The notes beneath the pieces were generated by a model. It saw nothing but the letters and a program-made list of their open reading frames with translations. It was not told the DNA's origin and made no database searches. A stretch of 64,000 nucleotides of DNA from Manis javanica. Lineage: Eukaryota; Chordata; Mammalia; Pholidota; Manidae. The stretch spans positions 9,858,001 to 9,922,000 of the forward strand of contig NC_133166.1 of assembly GCF_040802235.1 (NCBI RefSeq), in the 5' to 3' direction. A program made the translations under genes and the position numbers. Below are positions 52,291 through 63,782 of the stretch, one piece after another. The number at the start of each line of letters is the position of its first letter. Position 1 is the first letter of the stretch.

Positions 52291-52494
52291 TTGTTCAGGA
52301 AGGAAAGCAATGGGAAAAGGAGGGGGAATAGAAAGAGAAAACCATCAGGGAGATCTGAATTGAGAACAGCTATAGTGGGGTATCAGTACCTGTGTTTTTA
52401 AATGATCCCCCAGAAATTCTGATAATGGCCATGTTTGGAGTCCACTGAATTTAAAACTCTTATGCTAGGGAAGGCTGAGGAAATGAACAGTTTT

Positions 52495-52800
52495 AATTGA
52501 ATGCTTACTAAGTGCTGTTCATTATATTAAGCCCTGAGACAGATACATAGACAAATAAGATATTTTCCCTGCTCTGAGGAGCTGACAATTCAGAAGGGGA
52601 GACAGCAGTTGAAAAGCAGTGCTAGAGTACATGAAGTAATTTGCGGAAATGGAGGTATGTGTAAATGCTAGAGGAGCAAAGTGGAAATGACTATTTCTGT
52701 CTGGGGAATTGGGGAAAGTTGTTGAGTTTTAAGGGGTGAAAAAGAGTTTACCAAAAAAGGAGAGGAAGACAGAAATTTGTAGCAGAAGGAACTAGCTGTC
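52495..52800 (-). repeat. L2-type LINE fragment (antisense)
   Basis: AATTGAATGCTTACTAAGTG, CTGCTCTGAGGAGCTGACAA and TTAAGGGGTGAAAAAGAG fit the L2-type antisense arrangement. Confidence 0.5.
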
Positions 52801-53119
52801 TAAGGTAGGTACAGGTGTGAAACCTGGGATTGCTATTAAACTCAGGAACCTCCCATGAACATTATCATTTGGATTGGGGTGTGAGTTACCTGTCCAAATC
52901 AGTCAAAGTGATGCTACATGTTGTTGGTCCATTTAAACCAGGCAATCAGTCTTTTGGGGGCAATATCAAGAACATAATACTATGTCAGTACATTCGTTTT
53001 CTAGAAAAATCAATAACTGCTAATTTAATATGGTTAAAAATTAAATATTCTAGGGATCATACAAGGTAGAAAGTTAAAAATCACCATCTTCATCTCCCAG
53101 AAATATTCCATCTCCCTGA

Positions 53120-53505
53120 AATGACCTCAGCAATATCTTACACTATTTTCCTCATAATTTTTTTTTTGCATATACTACCAATTATGTGTGAGTATATTTA
53201 CATTTTCCTCCAAAACTGAACTTATACTTACCACTTTAAACTTGCTGTTTTCAACTTGACATTTCTTGGGTAGCTTTCTAAATTAGTACATAGAATTCTA
53301 TTTAGTTCTTTTAAAAAAATGTATTTTCACTTTATTTCAATCATTTTTCTTTATGTTCATTCACACACTACATGAATAAATTGTCAATGTAAATAAAAGT
53401 GACATATGTAACTCAGTAGTCTGTTGTTATCCCCGACTACACTTCCTTTCCCAGAGGTAACCATTCTTGTCTACTGGCATATGTCTTCCTACTTTTTCTT
53501 TATGC

Positions 53506-53553
<48 letters not shown>

Positions 53554-53640
53554 ATGTGTGTATAGGTATATGTTTGTATGTTGGGTTTTCTTTTTCATAA
53601 ATGGGATAATGGACAATGTTGAGTTTCAGGTGTTATCAAA
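53120..53640 (-). mobile_element. L1M fragment(s) interrupted by a microsatellite
   Basis: CCCAGAGGTAACCATTCTTG and GCTTTCTAAATTAGTACATA are typical antisense L1M phrases. A CA run sits within. Confidence 0.55.
53511..53551. repeat. (CA)n microsatellite
   Basis: Uninterrupted CA repeat of about 20 units, followed by GTATGTGTGTATAGG. Confidence 0.95.
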
Positions 53641-53759
53641 TTTCAAAGCCAGAAAGAACACACAAAAGGATCTGCAACCTTGTCCATCATTCCCAGCCTT
53701 TTTCTCCAGGCCTTCCAATCTCACTTGTGTTGTAGCCATTGCAAACATATCATAGGCAC

Positions 53760-55025
53760 TGGGAATTGAGCCACATTAAAGAAAAAGGTGCATAAATAAG
53801 ATCCCCCTGGGACAGCTGACCCCTTGGCACTCTTCTCTGTGGCTTTAGCTTTGCAAAACCAGGCTGAGGAGAAACAAATGGGAGGACAGGACTATAAAAG
53901 AAGCATGTATGGGCCCCTCGGACCCCTAAGTGCATGGGCCTTTAGGTTTAGATATAGTTCTTGCTAGGCCTCTAGACTGCTTTGCCTCTTATAGCCAGAG
54001 AGATGGAGATTGAAGCATGTAAGACCTTGGAAAATGTGCAACTGAGCAAGGTCTAATCATCAGTGATTGGAAGACAAATGTGCAATAAGAGCCAACTGGG
54101 ATTTAACTCAAAGGCATTTTGAAAGTTTGCTTCATTGCATTACAATTGCAGCCTTTTGCCCCAGATTTCTCCACAAATATTCTATAGGCATTTTTTAAGT
54201 CCCAGAGCCCTTAACTAATGTTATTTAAGGCAATTTTATGTGTCTAATTGTAAAGATTGTTTGCTAACTTTTGTGCAAGAAATGATCTCAAAATACCCTT
54301 GTGTCTATTGATATTTCAAGGTAAGAGAATGCTCTGGAATGCTTCCCATTTTCCAAATGTAATATTTTCCAAAATAAACGTTGGAGTAACTGCATGGTTG
54401 ATACCATGTGACCATTTTAATTCACACAATGATATTCTGGAGTTTATGGAAGCTTGGCCTTTTTCCAGGAGGTTTGGAAGTCCAAGAGTTGGCTGTTTCT
54501 TCTCAGTGGGAGAAAAGACGGAGGATGTGGATCAGAATTGGTAAATTGGAGAGAAGGTCACTAAGTGAACAGAGTTAAGAAGAGAAAAGTGCAGTACAAT
54601 CTTCAGTGGGAGGAAAGCCAGTTGCACAGAGGGGAAGGACTGGTTACCATTAAAGGTTTCAAAATGAGGGACTTTAAGGAGAATTGAAAAAGGAAGTTAA
54701 CAATGCCTTGTTTTTCTCTCTCTCTTCTAGGGATGAGACCATTGTAATGAGATCCAGGTGCAACCCTGGGCTTTGAGGTATCCCCATCCTTGTCTGTTCA
54801 GAAGCCCCCCAAACCTTCAATGCCTGTAGTTCACATGCCTCCTCTTCCAAGGAGCCTACCTGGATGGCCAGATTGCAGTCATCACATGACACCCCACTGT
54901 CAAAATGATCTGTTTCCTTGTTCTTTTCCCCATGGTCTGTGAAATTCTTGAGACCAGGATATAAAAGGCATACATAGTAATTATAGGCTGAATGTTGACT
55001 GGATGAGCCTCTCTGTCTGGAAATA
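53760..55025. other. No recognisable feature
   Basis: Intergenic DNA. The frames at 54257-54544 and 54674-55099 lack domains. The latter is partly translated CA repeat. Confidence 0.45.
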
Positions 55026-55030
55026 ATCCA

Positions 55031-55031
<1 letters not shown>

Positions 55032-55077
<46 letters not shown>
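55032..55077. repeat. (CA)n microsatellite
   Basis: CA run of about 23 units. Confidence 0.95.
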
Positions 55078-55078
<1 letters not shown>

Positions 55079-55728
55079 CACTCTCTGGGTGCCTTGCACT
55101 TACCTCACTCCTGTAATTTTTTTTTTCTATCATGTACTGTAATTTCTGTCCATTTAGCTACATTATTAGGCTCAGAATTCTTCTACAAGCAAGATGAGAT
55201 GATGCTGGTAATGTATTTGTGCCACGTCCATTGAATAAATGACAGCTATTACTATTTGTGTAAAGGGTTACATAAAAGAGTAGAAAATATATTTTATTTT
55301 TATTTAAAAAATAAGCTTCAGAAACTCACCTTGATGCTGATCTTCGTTTTGCAAGGGATCCTTCTTTGAGTGACCCTTCTTAATTATGCAACTACAAGAG
55401 ACTTACTGCCTTGGAGGAAGGGAATATTACTATCTGTTCTTTCCCATTCCTTTTGGATGGAAAACTGAAGCTGGGGTTAGAGAAGAGAGTTAGCGCTGAG
55501 TTGCACAACTCCAGGGGACACCATTTATATGGTGATCTATTGTGTTAGATATAGAGACTCTTTGGAGCTAGGTGTGGAGGGACAGCCTTCCTTTTGAATA
55601 CAGTATGGATGGTGTCCCTGGAACTGTGCAAGCAGACAGCCTTAGGGAGAGGAAAGGAAAGGGACTCTGACTTTTTCTCTTTGAAGTTCAAGAATATTGG
55701 ATCTCAAATGGCTTGGGATGGTGGTTAC

Positions 55729-56136
55729 TGAGATCTGCTGGCAGCAAAGAAGATGAAGGGCCCCAGAGAGGCACCTGCCCTAAGAGAAGGGCTGTCTTTG
55801 GAGGGCGGGACCTAGCAGAGCTTTCTGCCTGAAGATGCTATGAAGAAACCATGGCGGAACACACTCAGCATGTATTAAGTGAGCTGAGGAGCTGAACCTT
55901 GAAGGCAAACCTTGGTGCATCATGCAGCCAGGGCAGGACCTGGACCAGCAACAGTATAACCTCAGCAGGAGACATGCCCAGTAGTCTGTGCAGGAGCAGC
56001 AAGGACCCAGCATAGCAGAAACAGAACAAAGAAACTTTTGGATTGGTCAACTCACCAGTTTTCTGAGATCTGTTGGCAGGAAAGAAGGTGGAGGGCCCTA
56101 GAGATGCACTTGCCATGAAAAGGTTTGTCTTTGGAG
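55729..56136 (+). repeat. Diverged direct duplication (about 75 bp, offset 335 bp)
   Basis: The segment at 55729-55803 (TGAGATCTGCTGGCAGC ... CTGTCTTTGGAG) is echoed at 56064-56136 (TGAGATCTGTTGGCAGG ... TTGTCTTTGGAG). By eye about four bases in five agree over about 75 bp. The sequence between is not recognised, and the two copies may be parts of an unidentified older repeat. Confidence 0.75.
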
Positions 56137-56734
56137 CCCTTCTGGCACATAGCTGGCACATGATGAGTGATCCATGAGACCAGTGAATCGCAGAAAGTCC
56201 ACTTTCTTAATAAAATTGGGAAATCAGGTCTTTGCAGATTGATTCTGGAATAACTCAGAGTCCCACTGTAAAACAGACTCCCACACCAACTTAAAATTGG
56301 ACTTGAATCCCCGCAGGGACACCGTAACCAAAATACCTTTCTGGGCTGCCTCCAGCACAAGTCAGAAACAGAAATGTGGATCTGGAAATCTCTTCTCTGT
56401 TTCACCAGCTGCCTTTTTCCGAAAGTCCAAAAAGTTGAGGTTGATGTCTTAATTCCACTTCAAGTTCTCTGTCCTGTACAGTCCAGGCTCAGTACATGTT
56501 AATGACTGACCGGCTAGCTGGCCAAGTGCAAAGTTTTGATATTGAAAGAACTGGAGTAGTTCATTATCAGTTGGTTCCAGGCATGAGATCAGAATGACAA
56601 TTCAAGGAAACTAATTCCTTGTTATTTTGTGGGTGTGGTTTTCATTATTAAAAAACGAAATCCACCGTTTCAGAAGAAGCATTCCATTTATAATTTTATA
56701 ACCAGATAAACAAGAGTATTCTCTGACCCCAGGG

Positions 56735-56965
56735 TAGTGGTTGAGATCATGGCCTTTGGTCCATCAGCTATAGGTCTGGATTGTGTCTTTGTAACTTATT
56801 AGTTAAGTGATCGTCAGCAACTCACCTAACTTCCAAAGTATGTTTCTCATGTAAAAAAGGAAACTAAAATTATATGTAGTTCATAAAATGAAATGAGAAA
56901 TTATATGTCAGGCACGGTGCCTGACACAGAATAAGCACCCAGTAAATGTTCGCTGTCATGACTTA
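56735..56965 (+). repeat. MIR SINE
   Basis: Sense MIR from the head (GTAGTGGTTGAGATCATGGC) to the tail (CGGTGCCTGACACAGAATAA, CACCCAGTAAATG). Confidence 0.85.
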
Positions 56966-56969
56966 TTAT

Positions 56970-57820
56970 TTCCTTCATCACCAAACTCCTTCCTGCTCCC
57001 TTTCAGTCCTTGCTTCCTGCTCACACCTGAGCCCACTGCAGTCCAGTGCCCGTGTTCCACACACTCTGGATATTCTTTTAAAGACCTTCAATGATCTTTT
57101 CATTGCCAAGCCAATAAATATTTTTCATTGTTTTTCCTGCTCTCTCTAGGGTATTTGACATCATCAAAAACTCTCTTCTTTTTGGAATTTTCTTCCCTCC
57201 TGATTCTTCTAGTAAATCTCAACATCTTTCAGCTTTCTTTGCTGGCTTCTTCCTCTCTGCAGCCCTTATATGTTAGTATTCCTAAATGTAATCCTTCATC
57301 TATTTTTCCTTTTCACTTTCTTTGACTTCAACTATCATTTATAATCTCATTACTGTTAAATTTATATTTATACTTATAACTTAATCTCCAAGACTGTATT
57401 TTTGACATCTTACTTGATGTCCAGATTTCCTAAATGAGAACCTCAAACCTATTGTATATGAAGTGAAATGTGCCTTCTCCCACCCTTAAGCAGCCCCTTT
57501 TCCTGAGGTCCTTTTTATGTTAGTGCTGTTACTATTTATACCCAGTCATTCAAGCAAACTGACTTTGTAACCTCTCCCTCTCTCTCATTGCCCTCCCCCT
57601 GCCCCATATCCAATCATTCTATTCATTGTACTCTTAAATGGCTCTCAAATCAATCCTTTCTCCTCCATCCTTACCACCAGGACATTCATCAGCTCTTGCT
57701 GAAGTACTGCAGTAGCATTCTAAATTTTAGCTTCCATTCTAAACTCCAAATATAATCATGTTGCTCACCTGCTAAAATCCTTTACAGACCTCACCCCCAA
57801 AACTGTACAGACCAGAGTGG
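56970..57820 (+). repeat. Old LINE-type repeat, family uncertain
   Basis: CTCTCATTGCCCTCCCCCTG, CCATATCCAATCATTCTATT and GAAGTACTGCAGTAGCATTC are phrases of a widespread old mammalian repeat. Open frames in it (56946-57149, 57128-57325) are chance. Confidence 0.45.
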
Positions 57821-58980
57821 GGCAACTTGAAAAAAAAAACAAGAGTAATTTATTTTTTTTAAATTAGAACAGATTCAAGGTCATCTCTGTGGCAACCTTG
57901 AACTCACTTGCATTCTAATATGCTTTAGTGGAAAAGAAAGTAATGGAGTTTAAACGAGCACCCTCAAATCCACATCGGCCTGGGACTGTCCCTAGGATCT
58001 GTTCATGTGAACACCCTTCACTATGCGTATTGTGGAATAAAGGTTGAGAACTACTGGCCTGTTTTCAGTTGTTGCCAATTTCCAAATTTTCTTCCTTTGC
58101 TTTGCCAGCCCATACATTGTCTGGATTCAGTGCTCTGGATTCAGGGCCTGCCAGTGATTCCTGATAAATAAAATGCACAGGAAACTAAAAATAGACATCA
58201 GAGTGATTATTTAATAATTTTCAGTGAGAAATAAAACTGCCAAATAGATTAGAATCTCAACAGTTTATTGAAGAAAGCTTGTACTTCTGGTTCTTAAGCT
58301 ACATAGAAAGCCTAATTATAATCAGAACATTGCCTTGTGGGACTGGCTAAGATATGCTTTTATATAATTCTCACAATAAGGATGGCTGATAGCACTTGAA
58401 ATTGATACCCTCCAGTATCCATCTCCACAGTAGGGAAAATCATTAGACATGGAAATAATTCAAATTTTATCTCCAGCAAGGATATTTCACCCCGTGGGGC
58501 ACTACTCACATTGGGGAAATACAATGGGAAGTGCTTACATTTGCTTCTCAGACTCTGGGAAAGTGACTGAGAGCTTTCCAGAAGTGACATGTGAGTTGAT
58601 TCTTAAAGGATGGGTAGGGGTATTCTAGGAAAAGTGGCATTTACAAAAGCAAAGAGGCTTACAAAAGCATGATATTTTCTAGGAATGCTCAGAAACTTGG
58701 AGTGATAGTTTTGATAGAGGGTGAGAAGTGGTAGGAGAGGAAACAGGCCAAATAGGTCAGGGGCAATTATGGAGAGCCTCACATGCCATGGTCTATCAGG
58801 GTATTCGACAGGGCCACTATTAGCTAAAGGGGGCCCCAGTGAAAAGTCTAAGGCCACTCCAGCCACATGTAAAAGAAAAACCATTCCTTTCCTTTCTCTT
58901 TCACATAGTGAGCAGGGTAAATGAGCATGTTTATCCTTAAAGAAGGTTTTGGGGAGGACGGACAGAGTATGTTCGACCTT
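57821..58980. other. No gene; possible old repeat at 58560-58800
   Basis: AGTTGATTCTTAAAGGATGG and GAGAGCCTCACATGCCATGG resemble the antisense of the old LINE-type repeat above. Otherwise unassigned. Confidence 0.4.
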
Positions 58981-58989
58981 CTATGACAG

Positions 58990-59065
58990 AAGCAAGCGTG
59001 CCTTCTGAGTACCTGGCACATGGCCTGGTACTCAGCAGGCACTCAACAAATGCTAGGTGAATGAA
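58990..59065 (+). repeat. L2/MIR 3' tail
   Basis: GGTACTCAGCAGGCACTCAA followed by CAAATGCTAGGTGAATGAAC is the common L2-end pattern. Confidence 0.65.
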
Positions 59066-59070
59066 CACCT

Positions 59071-59108
59071 GGATGGATGGATGGATGGATGGGTAGGTGG
59101 GTGGGTGG
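59071..59108. repeat. (GGAT)n/(GGTG)n simple repeat
   Basis: GGATGGATGGATGGATGGAT passes into GGGTAGGTGGGTGGGTGG. Confidence 0.9.
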
Positions 59109-59109
59109 A

Positions 59110-59500
59110 GAGACAGGTGGCAGATGCCTTTGTAATAGAGAAATATAGTTTACCAAACTCTAGATCTGGTAGGTACTTCATTAAAAATGTAAGTCCAGGC
59201 AACTATGATTTGAGTCCAAACAAGTCACAGATCAGGAATGTAGGTACACGGGCTGCTTCCTGTCCCATATTACCTCAGTGCTGTCCTGTTTGCTCTTGAG
59301 CTCCCTGCCTATGATGCTTGGCAGTGCTGCCTACCTCTGCCTATCTCAGAGCCCATGTTCACAATGCACTGAATAGGCCACATTACTGAATTTCACCTCT
59401 GGATTTTAGACTTGCTCCTCTCCTGCAAAGGTTTACATCTTTTCCTCCTTGCCCATTAATGGTTATTTATTATAAAAATCAATATTAAAAAGCAACCAAA
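59110..59500. other. No recognisable feature
   Basis: Intergenic sequence without a repeat or coding signal that I can identify. Confidence 0.45.
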
Positions 59501-60165
59501 CTCAAAGAAAAAATTTTTCACATGATTATCATTTAATCAAATTAATATGTGATTTAACATTTGCCCTTGTTACCATATAGCTCTTTCCTAAATGCACATT
59601 CAATTATTACATATTTGCAGTAATACTATGGTCTTCTATATTTGATGTTCAATTTGACATTATACCATGACTATTGTTACATGTTGTTTTAGTTTTTTGT
59701 TTTCTTAACTTTCCTGTACCCAAAATACTAAACGCCTGATATATCCTAATTCCACTCAATTTTCATGAAACCACACACAAATATATATCTTTTGGTCATT
59801 GTTTTATAGAAATAGATTATGCTACACACAGTTTTCTGCTATTTGCTCTTCTCATTTAATAATACACCGTGGATCTACCTTCAGGTCAACAGATCTAGAC
59901 CCAGCTGATTCAAAATAAACCTGCTAAATATAACTCAGTCAAGTTAATTCAATCTTCACTTACGATTTTCCAGTTTCAATAAACAATGTTGCAGTAAGTA
60001 TTCTTGCATGTAATCCCTTTAGTATATGTCTATTACTTCTGCAAAATATGTTCCTAGGCTGTTAGGTCAAAGGTATATGTAAGTTAAACTCAGTAGATGT
60101 TGCAAGATTACTTTCTCAAAAGGTCACATTCCCATATTCCCACAAGCTTACCAACTTCTCTGTGC
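59500..60165 (-). mobile_element. Old L1M fragment
   Basis: Antisense L1M phrases: TTTTCTGCTATTTGCTCTTC, TTAGGTCAAAGGTATATGTA, CTCAAAAGGTCACATTCCCA. Confidence 0.6.
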
Positions 60166-60184
60166 AAATATTATGAGAAGCAGT

Positions 60185-60425
60185 AAAGCATAATGATTGA
60201 GTAAAGATGCTGTAGAGCAAGACTACCTGGCATGACTCGTAACTAGGCCATTACAACCTGTGTGACTTTGAGCAAGCTAAGTAATCATGCTGTACCTCAG
60301 TTTCACACTTGTAAAATGGGGATAATAACAGACCTTATCTATTATTGATATGTGTAAAACACATAGAACAGTATCCAGCACATAATAAGTACTTAGTAAG
60401 TTGTACAGCTATAATTATAGTTGTG
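60185..60425 (+). repeat. MIR SINE
   Basis: Sense MIR, nearly complete: AAAGCATAATGATTGAGTAA, GTGTGACTTTGAGCAAGCTA, AAATGGGGATAATAACAGAC, AGCACATAATAAGTACTTAG. Confidence 0.9.
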
Positions 60426-60519
60426 ATAAATTGGAACATTAATATGATCAACTCACTATATTTCCTCCAATGGGATTTTTTTTTTGTCGTGAAGGTAGGG
60501 TAGAAGATTTTCTTTACCT

Positions 60520-61140
60520 ATGTCTAGGGAACAACAATCTCAGCAGTTATTAACATGAGCAAATCAGGATTTTCCAGCCATCCACAGCTATGACACATCA
60601 TTTAACAGTGCTCCTCGATGTGTCTGGAAAGTATTCCTTTCTGTCTGTATCATTCTTGTTTAATGAGTCCAGTGCAAAAGGGCAGTGTTCCTAAAGTGTG
60701 CATAATGGCAATAGCTCATGGCCTTTGCGGTACAGAGCTGCTGCCAAGTTTTCACAGTAATAAACAGAAAAGTGCCCAATTTCTCCACCCCTTTTTTATT
60801 AGAGACAATGTCAGTCTCTTTGTGTGAAAGGAATCAAGCCCTAGAGAAAAAGTAGTGTTTTTGTGTTTTTTTTCCAGAAAGGACATAAAGTAAATATTTC
60901 ACTTTATGGAGCCACTGATAAAACAATCCACTCTGCATCTTTCAAGCTGTTTTGTCGAAGCATGTAGTGAACTTTCCAAGTCCATGTTTACACTAAGTTT
61001 CAGTTTAACATGGATTCAAACAAACAGAAAGATCAAATATTTGGAACTTTTTGGCAGATTGCTTTTGTGATTAAGAGACAAAGCGACATTCAGTAAGCTT
61101 GCATGCAGCCAGGAAGTTTTCCTGAAGCAATTTTTAAAGA
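60520..61140. promoter_or_regulatory. Candidate conserved non-coding element
   Basis: Over 600 bp without repeat signature, between a MIR and an L2-like fragment. It includes forkhead-like TGTTTAC (about 60986) and several AT-rich homeodomain-like cores. No coding frame is supported. The call rests only on absence of repeats and motif texture. Confidence 0.3.
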
Positions 61141-61149
61141 TTATTGCAG

Positions 61150-61260
61150 AATCAGTCCATATTCAATTCTTGTGAACCCATCAGGCATTTACTGAGCACT
61201 TGATACATACAAGACATCATCCTAAGCATTGGTGGAGGCACAGAACAAAGATAAAAATGG
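61150..61260 (-). repeat. L2-type LINE fragment (antisense)
   Basis: CAGGCATTTACTGAGCACTT and TCCTAAGCATTGGTGGAGGC are antisense L2-like phrases. Confidence 0.6.
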
Positions 61261-61279
61261 CAGGATTAGAACACTCCAT

Positions 61280-61850
61280 GGAGAAAGTGCAGGCAGTGAT
61301 AAGCTATGCATTAGCTCTTTCTTGGTATCAAGTGCAGGAAAACCCCATTCAAGCTGATTTAAGTGAACAAACAAAAAGTATTAGCTTATTTAATGAAAAA
61401 TACAGAGGTGCTGGCCTCAAATGGGGCTTGATCCACGGGCTCTTTGGGATCCCAACTCTCTCCATCTTCTGAATTTTCTCTCCCAAGTACAGGCTTCCCT
61501 CTCAGATTCTGTGTGAAGGGAAGATGGCCTCCCACAGCTCCAGGTCTATCTCAAGTCTAACAGAAAATAGGACTTCTATTCCACAGCTGTATAATATAAG
61601 TTTTGGATATGATTAGTGGTTTGAATTTGTTAACAAGTTTTTCCCTAAACTTATCACAGTGGCCAGAGGGGGGCCATGTTCTAACCAGTCAAGGCTGAGT
61701 GACCAGCCCTGGAGCCTTGGACACAAGGATGGAGTCAGCATCTGCCAAAGTGAGTGGACTGACGTAGAGTGCATGAGCAATTCCCCAGAGGGGGAAAAAA
61801 TCAGAGTTCTATTACCATAAGAAGGAGAAATGATTCAAAAACAAATATAA
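61280..61850. repeat. Old interspersed repeat, family not assigned
   Basis: TATCACAGTGGCCAGAGGGG and GAGTTCTATTACCATAAGAA recall a widespread old mammalian repeat that I cannot name. The 90-codon frame at 61200-61472 partly overlaps it and is probably chance. Confidence 0.35.
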
Positions 61851-61979
61851 CAGAGGAATAAACACAGTATGATGAAAGATGGGGTAGAAACATTCTGGTT
61901 TTAAGGATCTATGAAGTGGAATCAAGAAGAGGAATAGAGTTCAAATCCCTTCCCATTCTGAGAATCTGTAAATATAGGG

Positions 61980-62190
61980 ATTGCCCTAAAACACATAGCT
62001 ATTATAAAGGGTTTGCAGTGTAATCTAGTGCCTAAGAGTTTTTTCTACTCTGATGTCAGACAAGTCTGGGTGTGGGGCCCAGATCTGCTCCTTACATGAT
62101 CTTGGGTCTCAAAGCCTGTTTATATCTGATATGGGTAATAACATTCCCTACCTCATAAGGCTTTACAAGGATTAAATATGACGTTTATTA
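61980..62190 (+). repeat. MIR SINE
   Basis: Sense MIR: TAATCTAGTGCCTAAGAGTT, CTGATGTCAGACAAGTCTGG, CTCATAAGGCTTTACAAGGA. Confidence 0.75.
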
Positions 62191-62199
62191 CAGCATCCT

Positions 62200-62690
62200 C
62201 ATTTTGGAACCATATCCCCAACTCTTTATGAGTGTTATGTCTTTGTATCATCATCTTCCATTTCCTTTCAGCCCACTGAAATTAGGCTTCCTCCTCACCA
62301 TACTAAATTAAACTTCTCTTACTAAGGAAATGAATGACCTCCTAATGGCTAAAGCTACTGGATAATTCTCAGCTTTTTTGATTTGATTTCTCAGTAATAC
62401 TAACATTCTTGTTCACTACTCCCTCCTTATTGAAATTCTTTTATCTGTTTTCTTCAATTATTTTTCTTTTTGTATTTTCTTTCCATTTATATTACCCTCC
62501 CTTCTTTGTATTCTTCCCTAGATGCTCTTCCTCTCTCCACCCCGCTTAGATTTTGAGTTTTCTGGGAGTCTATCTTTTTTCTTTTAGTACTTATGTAATT
62601 ATAATCATGACGTCCCATGGTCTTTTGAACAGCCTTTCTGTGTTAGGGGAAATTCCCATATTTAAGTGGTAAATTTTTCAGTGTAGAATC
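62200..62690. other. Pyrimidine-rich stretch, probably old LINE-type repeat
   Basis: Similar in texture to 56.97-57.8 kb, but without a clear diagnostic run. Confidence 0.35.
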
Positions 62691-62694
62691 AGGA

Positions 62695-62940
62695 GGCAGG
62701 CACGCAATCTTTGTACCATCAATCTGTTCCAACCATACGGGATTTAACTAGAAACCTGGTATTTTTTAGTTATCAACCTCCAGCTTCCCCATCTTTTCAA
62801 GCTCTAAGCAACCACTAATCTATTTTCTGTCTTTAGATTCACCTATTCTGTGTTTCATATAAATGGAGCAGTAAAATATATGGACTGAATTTTTCATTTA
62901 GTGTAATGTTTTCAAGGTTCATCCATGTGGTAGCATTCAG
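62695..62940 (-). mobile_element. Old L1M fragment
   Basis: AAGCAACCACTAATCTATTT, TTTCATATAAATGGAGCAGT and TGTTTTCAAGGTTCATCCAT are the antisense of the L1M 3'UTR. Confidence 0.8.
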
Positions 62941-63078
62941 GAAACTGAATCTCCAGAATGTAAAATTTGACCAAGGTTAAACAGCTAGAAAGTGACAGAA
63001 CTGAGATGCACACAAATCCAGGAGTATCTGATGCTTTCATTCTTGCTCTTAGTCACTACATCACTGCCTCTTAACCAT
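62941..63078 (-). repeat. MIR SINE, partial
   Basis: Antisense MIR: TAAACAGCTAGAAAGTGACA, then TTAGTCACTACATCACTGCC at the head end. Confidence 0.75.
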
Positions 63079-63289
63079 GCTATACAGCCTTGTGGAACAC
63101 AAAACTAGATGGGGGCAAGGCCAGGTAAACCCTCACTGGACATCTTTTTAGGAGCATGACTGAAATTTCATCCTGAAAACCAAGTGAAACTGTCTAAGTA
63201 AGGCATTTCTGAAAAATCAGCAATTTTTAAAACTAGGAAAACAGAACTTAGCTCTATCATATTTTAAAACAATCTAAATCTACAATAAT

Positions 63290-63530
63290 TACTAGTAGCC
63301 AACATTTATATAGCACTTAGGATAAGCTTCTAAGAACAGTTCTAAGTACTTTATACATTAACTAATTGTCACACCAACCATTTGAAATGTGTGTACATTA
63401 GTGTCCCCATTTTGCAGATGAGAAAGTTAAGGTGCTGGGAGTTTAAGTAACCCCACATTTTAGAGTCCGTGGGTGGTAGAGCTGGTATTTGAAATCAGGC
63501 AGTTTGACTCCAGATTTTGGGTTCTTAAAT
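63290..63530 (-). repeat. MIR SINE
   Basis: Antisense MIR: CAACATTTATATAGCACTTA, ACAGTTCTAAGTACTTTATA, CCCCATTTTGCAGATGAGAA, CAGGCAGTTTGACTCCAG. Confidence 0.9.
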
Positions 63531-63782
63531 GCTATCTTCCTAAGCCAAACAAACTAACAAACATAAAGCAAACAAAGAAAAGAAGGTTATCAAATCTCTA
63601 GGAGGGAGGCTATTTAAGTTTAAAAGTAACAAAAGATAATGCAATGTTAAAAAGCAATATATTGTAGTACAAAAAAAAATTTTATTCTGTACACCAGCAA
63701 ACTGAAATCAAAAGGAAAGCAACAAATAGGAAAATGTATTTACAGCTGTATGTAAGGTAAGAATTAAATAATATGAAAAAGA

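Noticed and set aside
51916-52401. 161-codon plus-strand ORF, Pro/His-rich
   Set aside because: It lies within an old antisense L1M 3' region and reads through several frames of repeat DNA.
54674-55099. 141-codon minus-strand ORF with a Cys-Val repeat
   Set aside because: The CV repeat is translated (CA)n microsatellite. The remainder has no domain.
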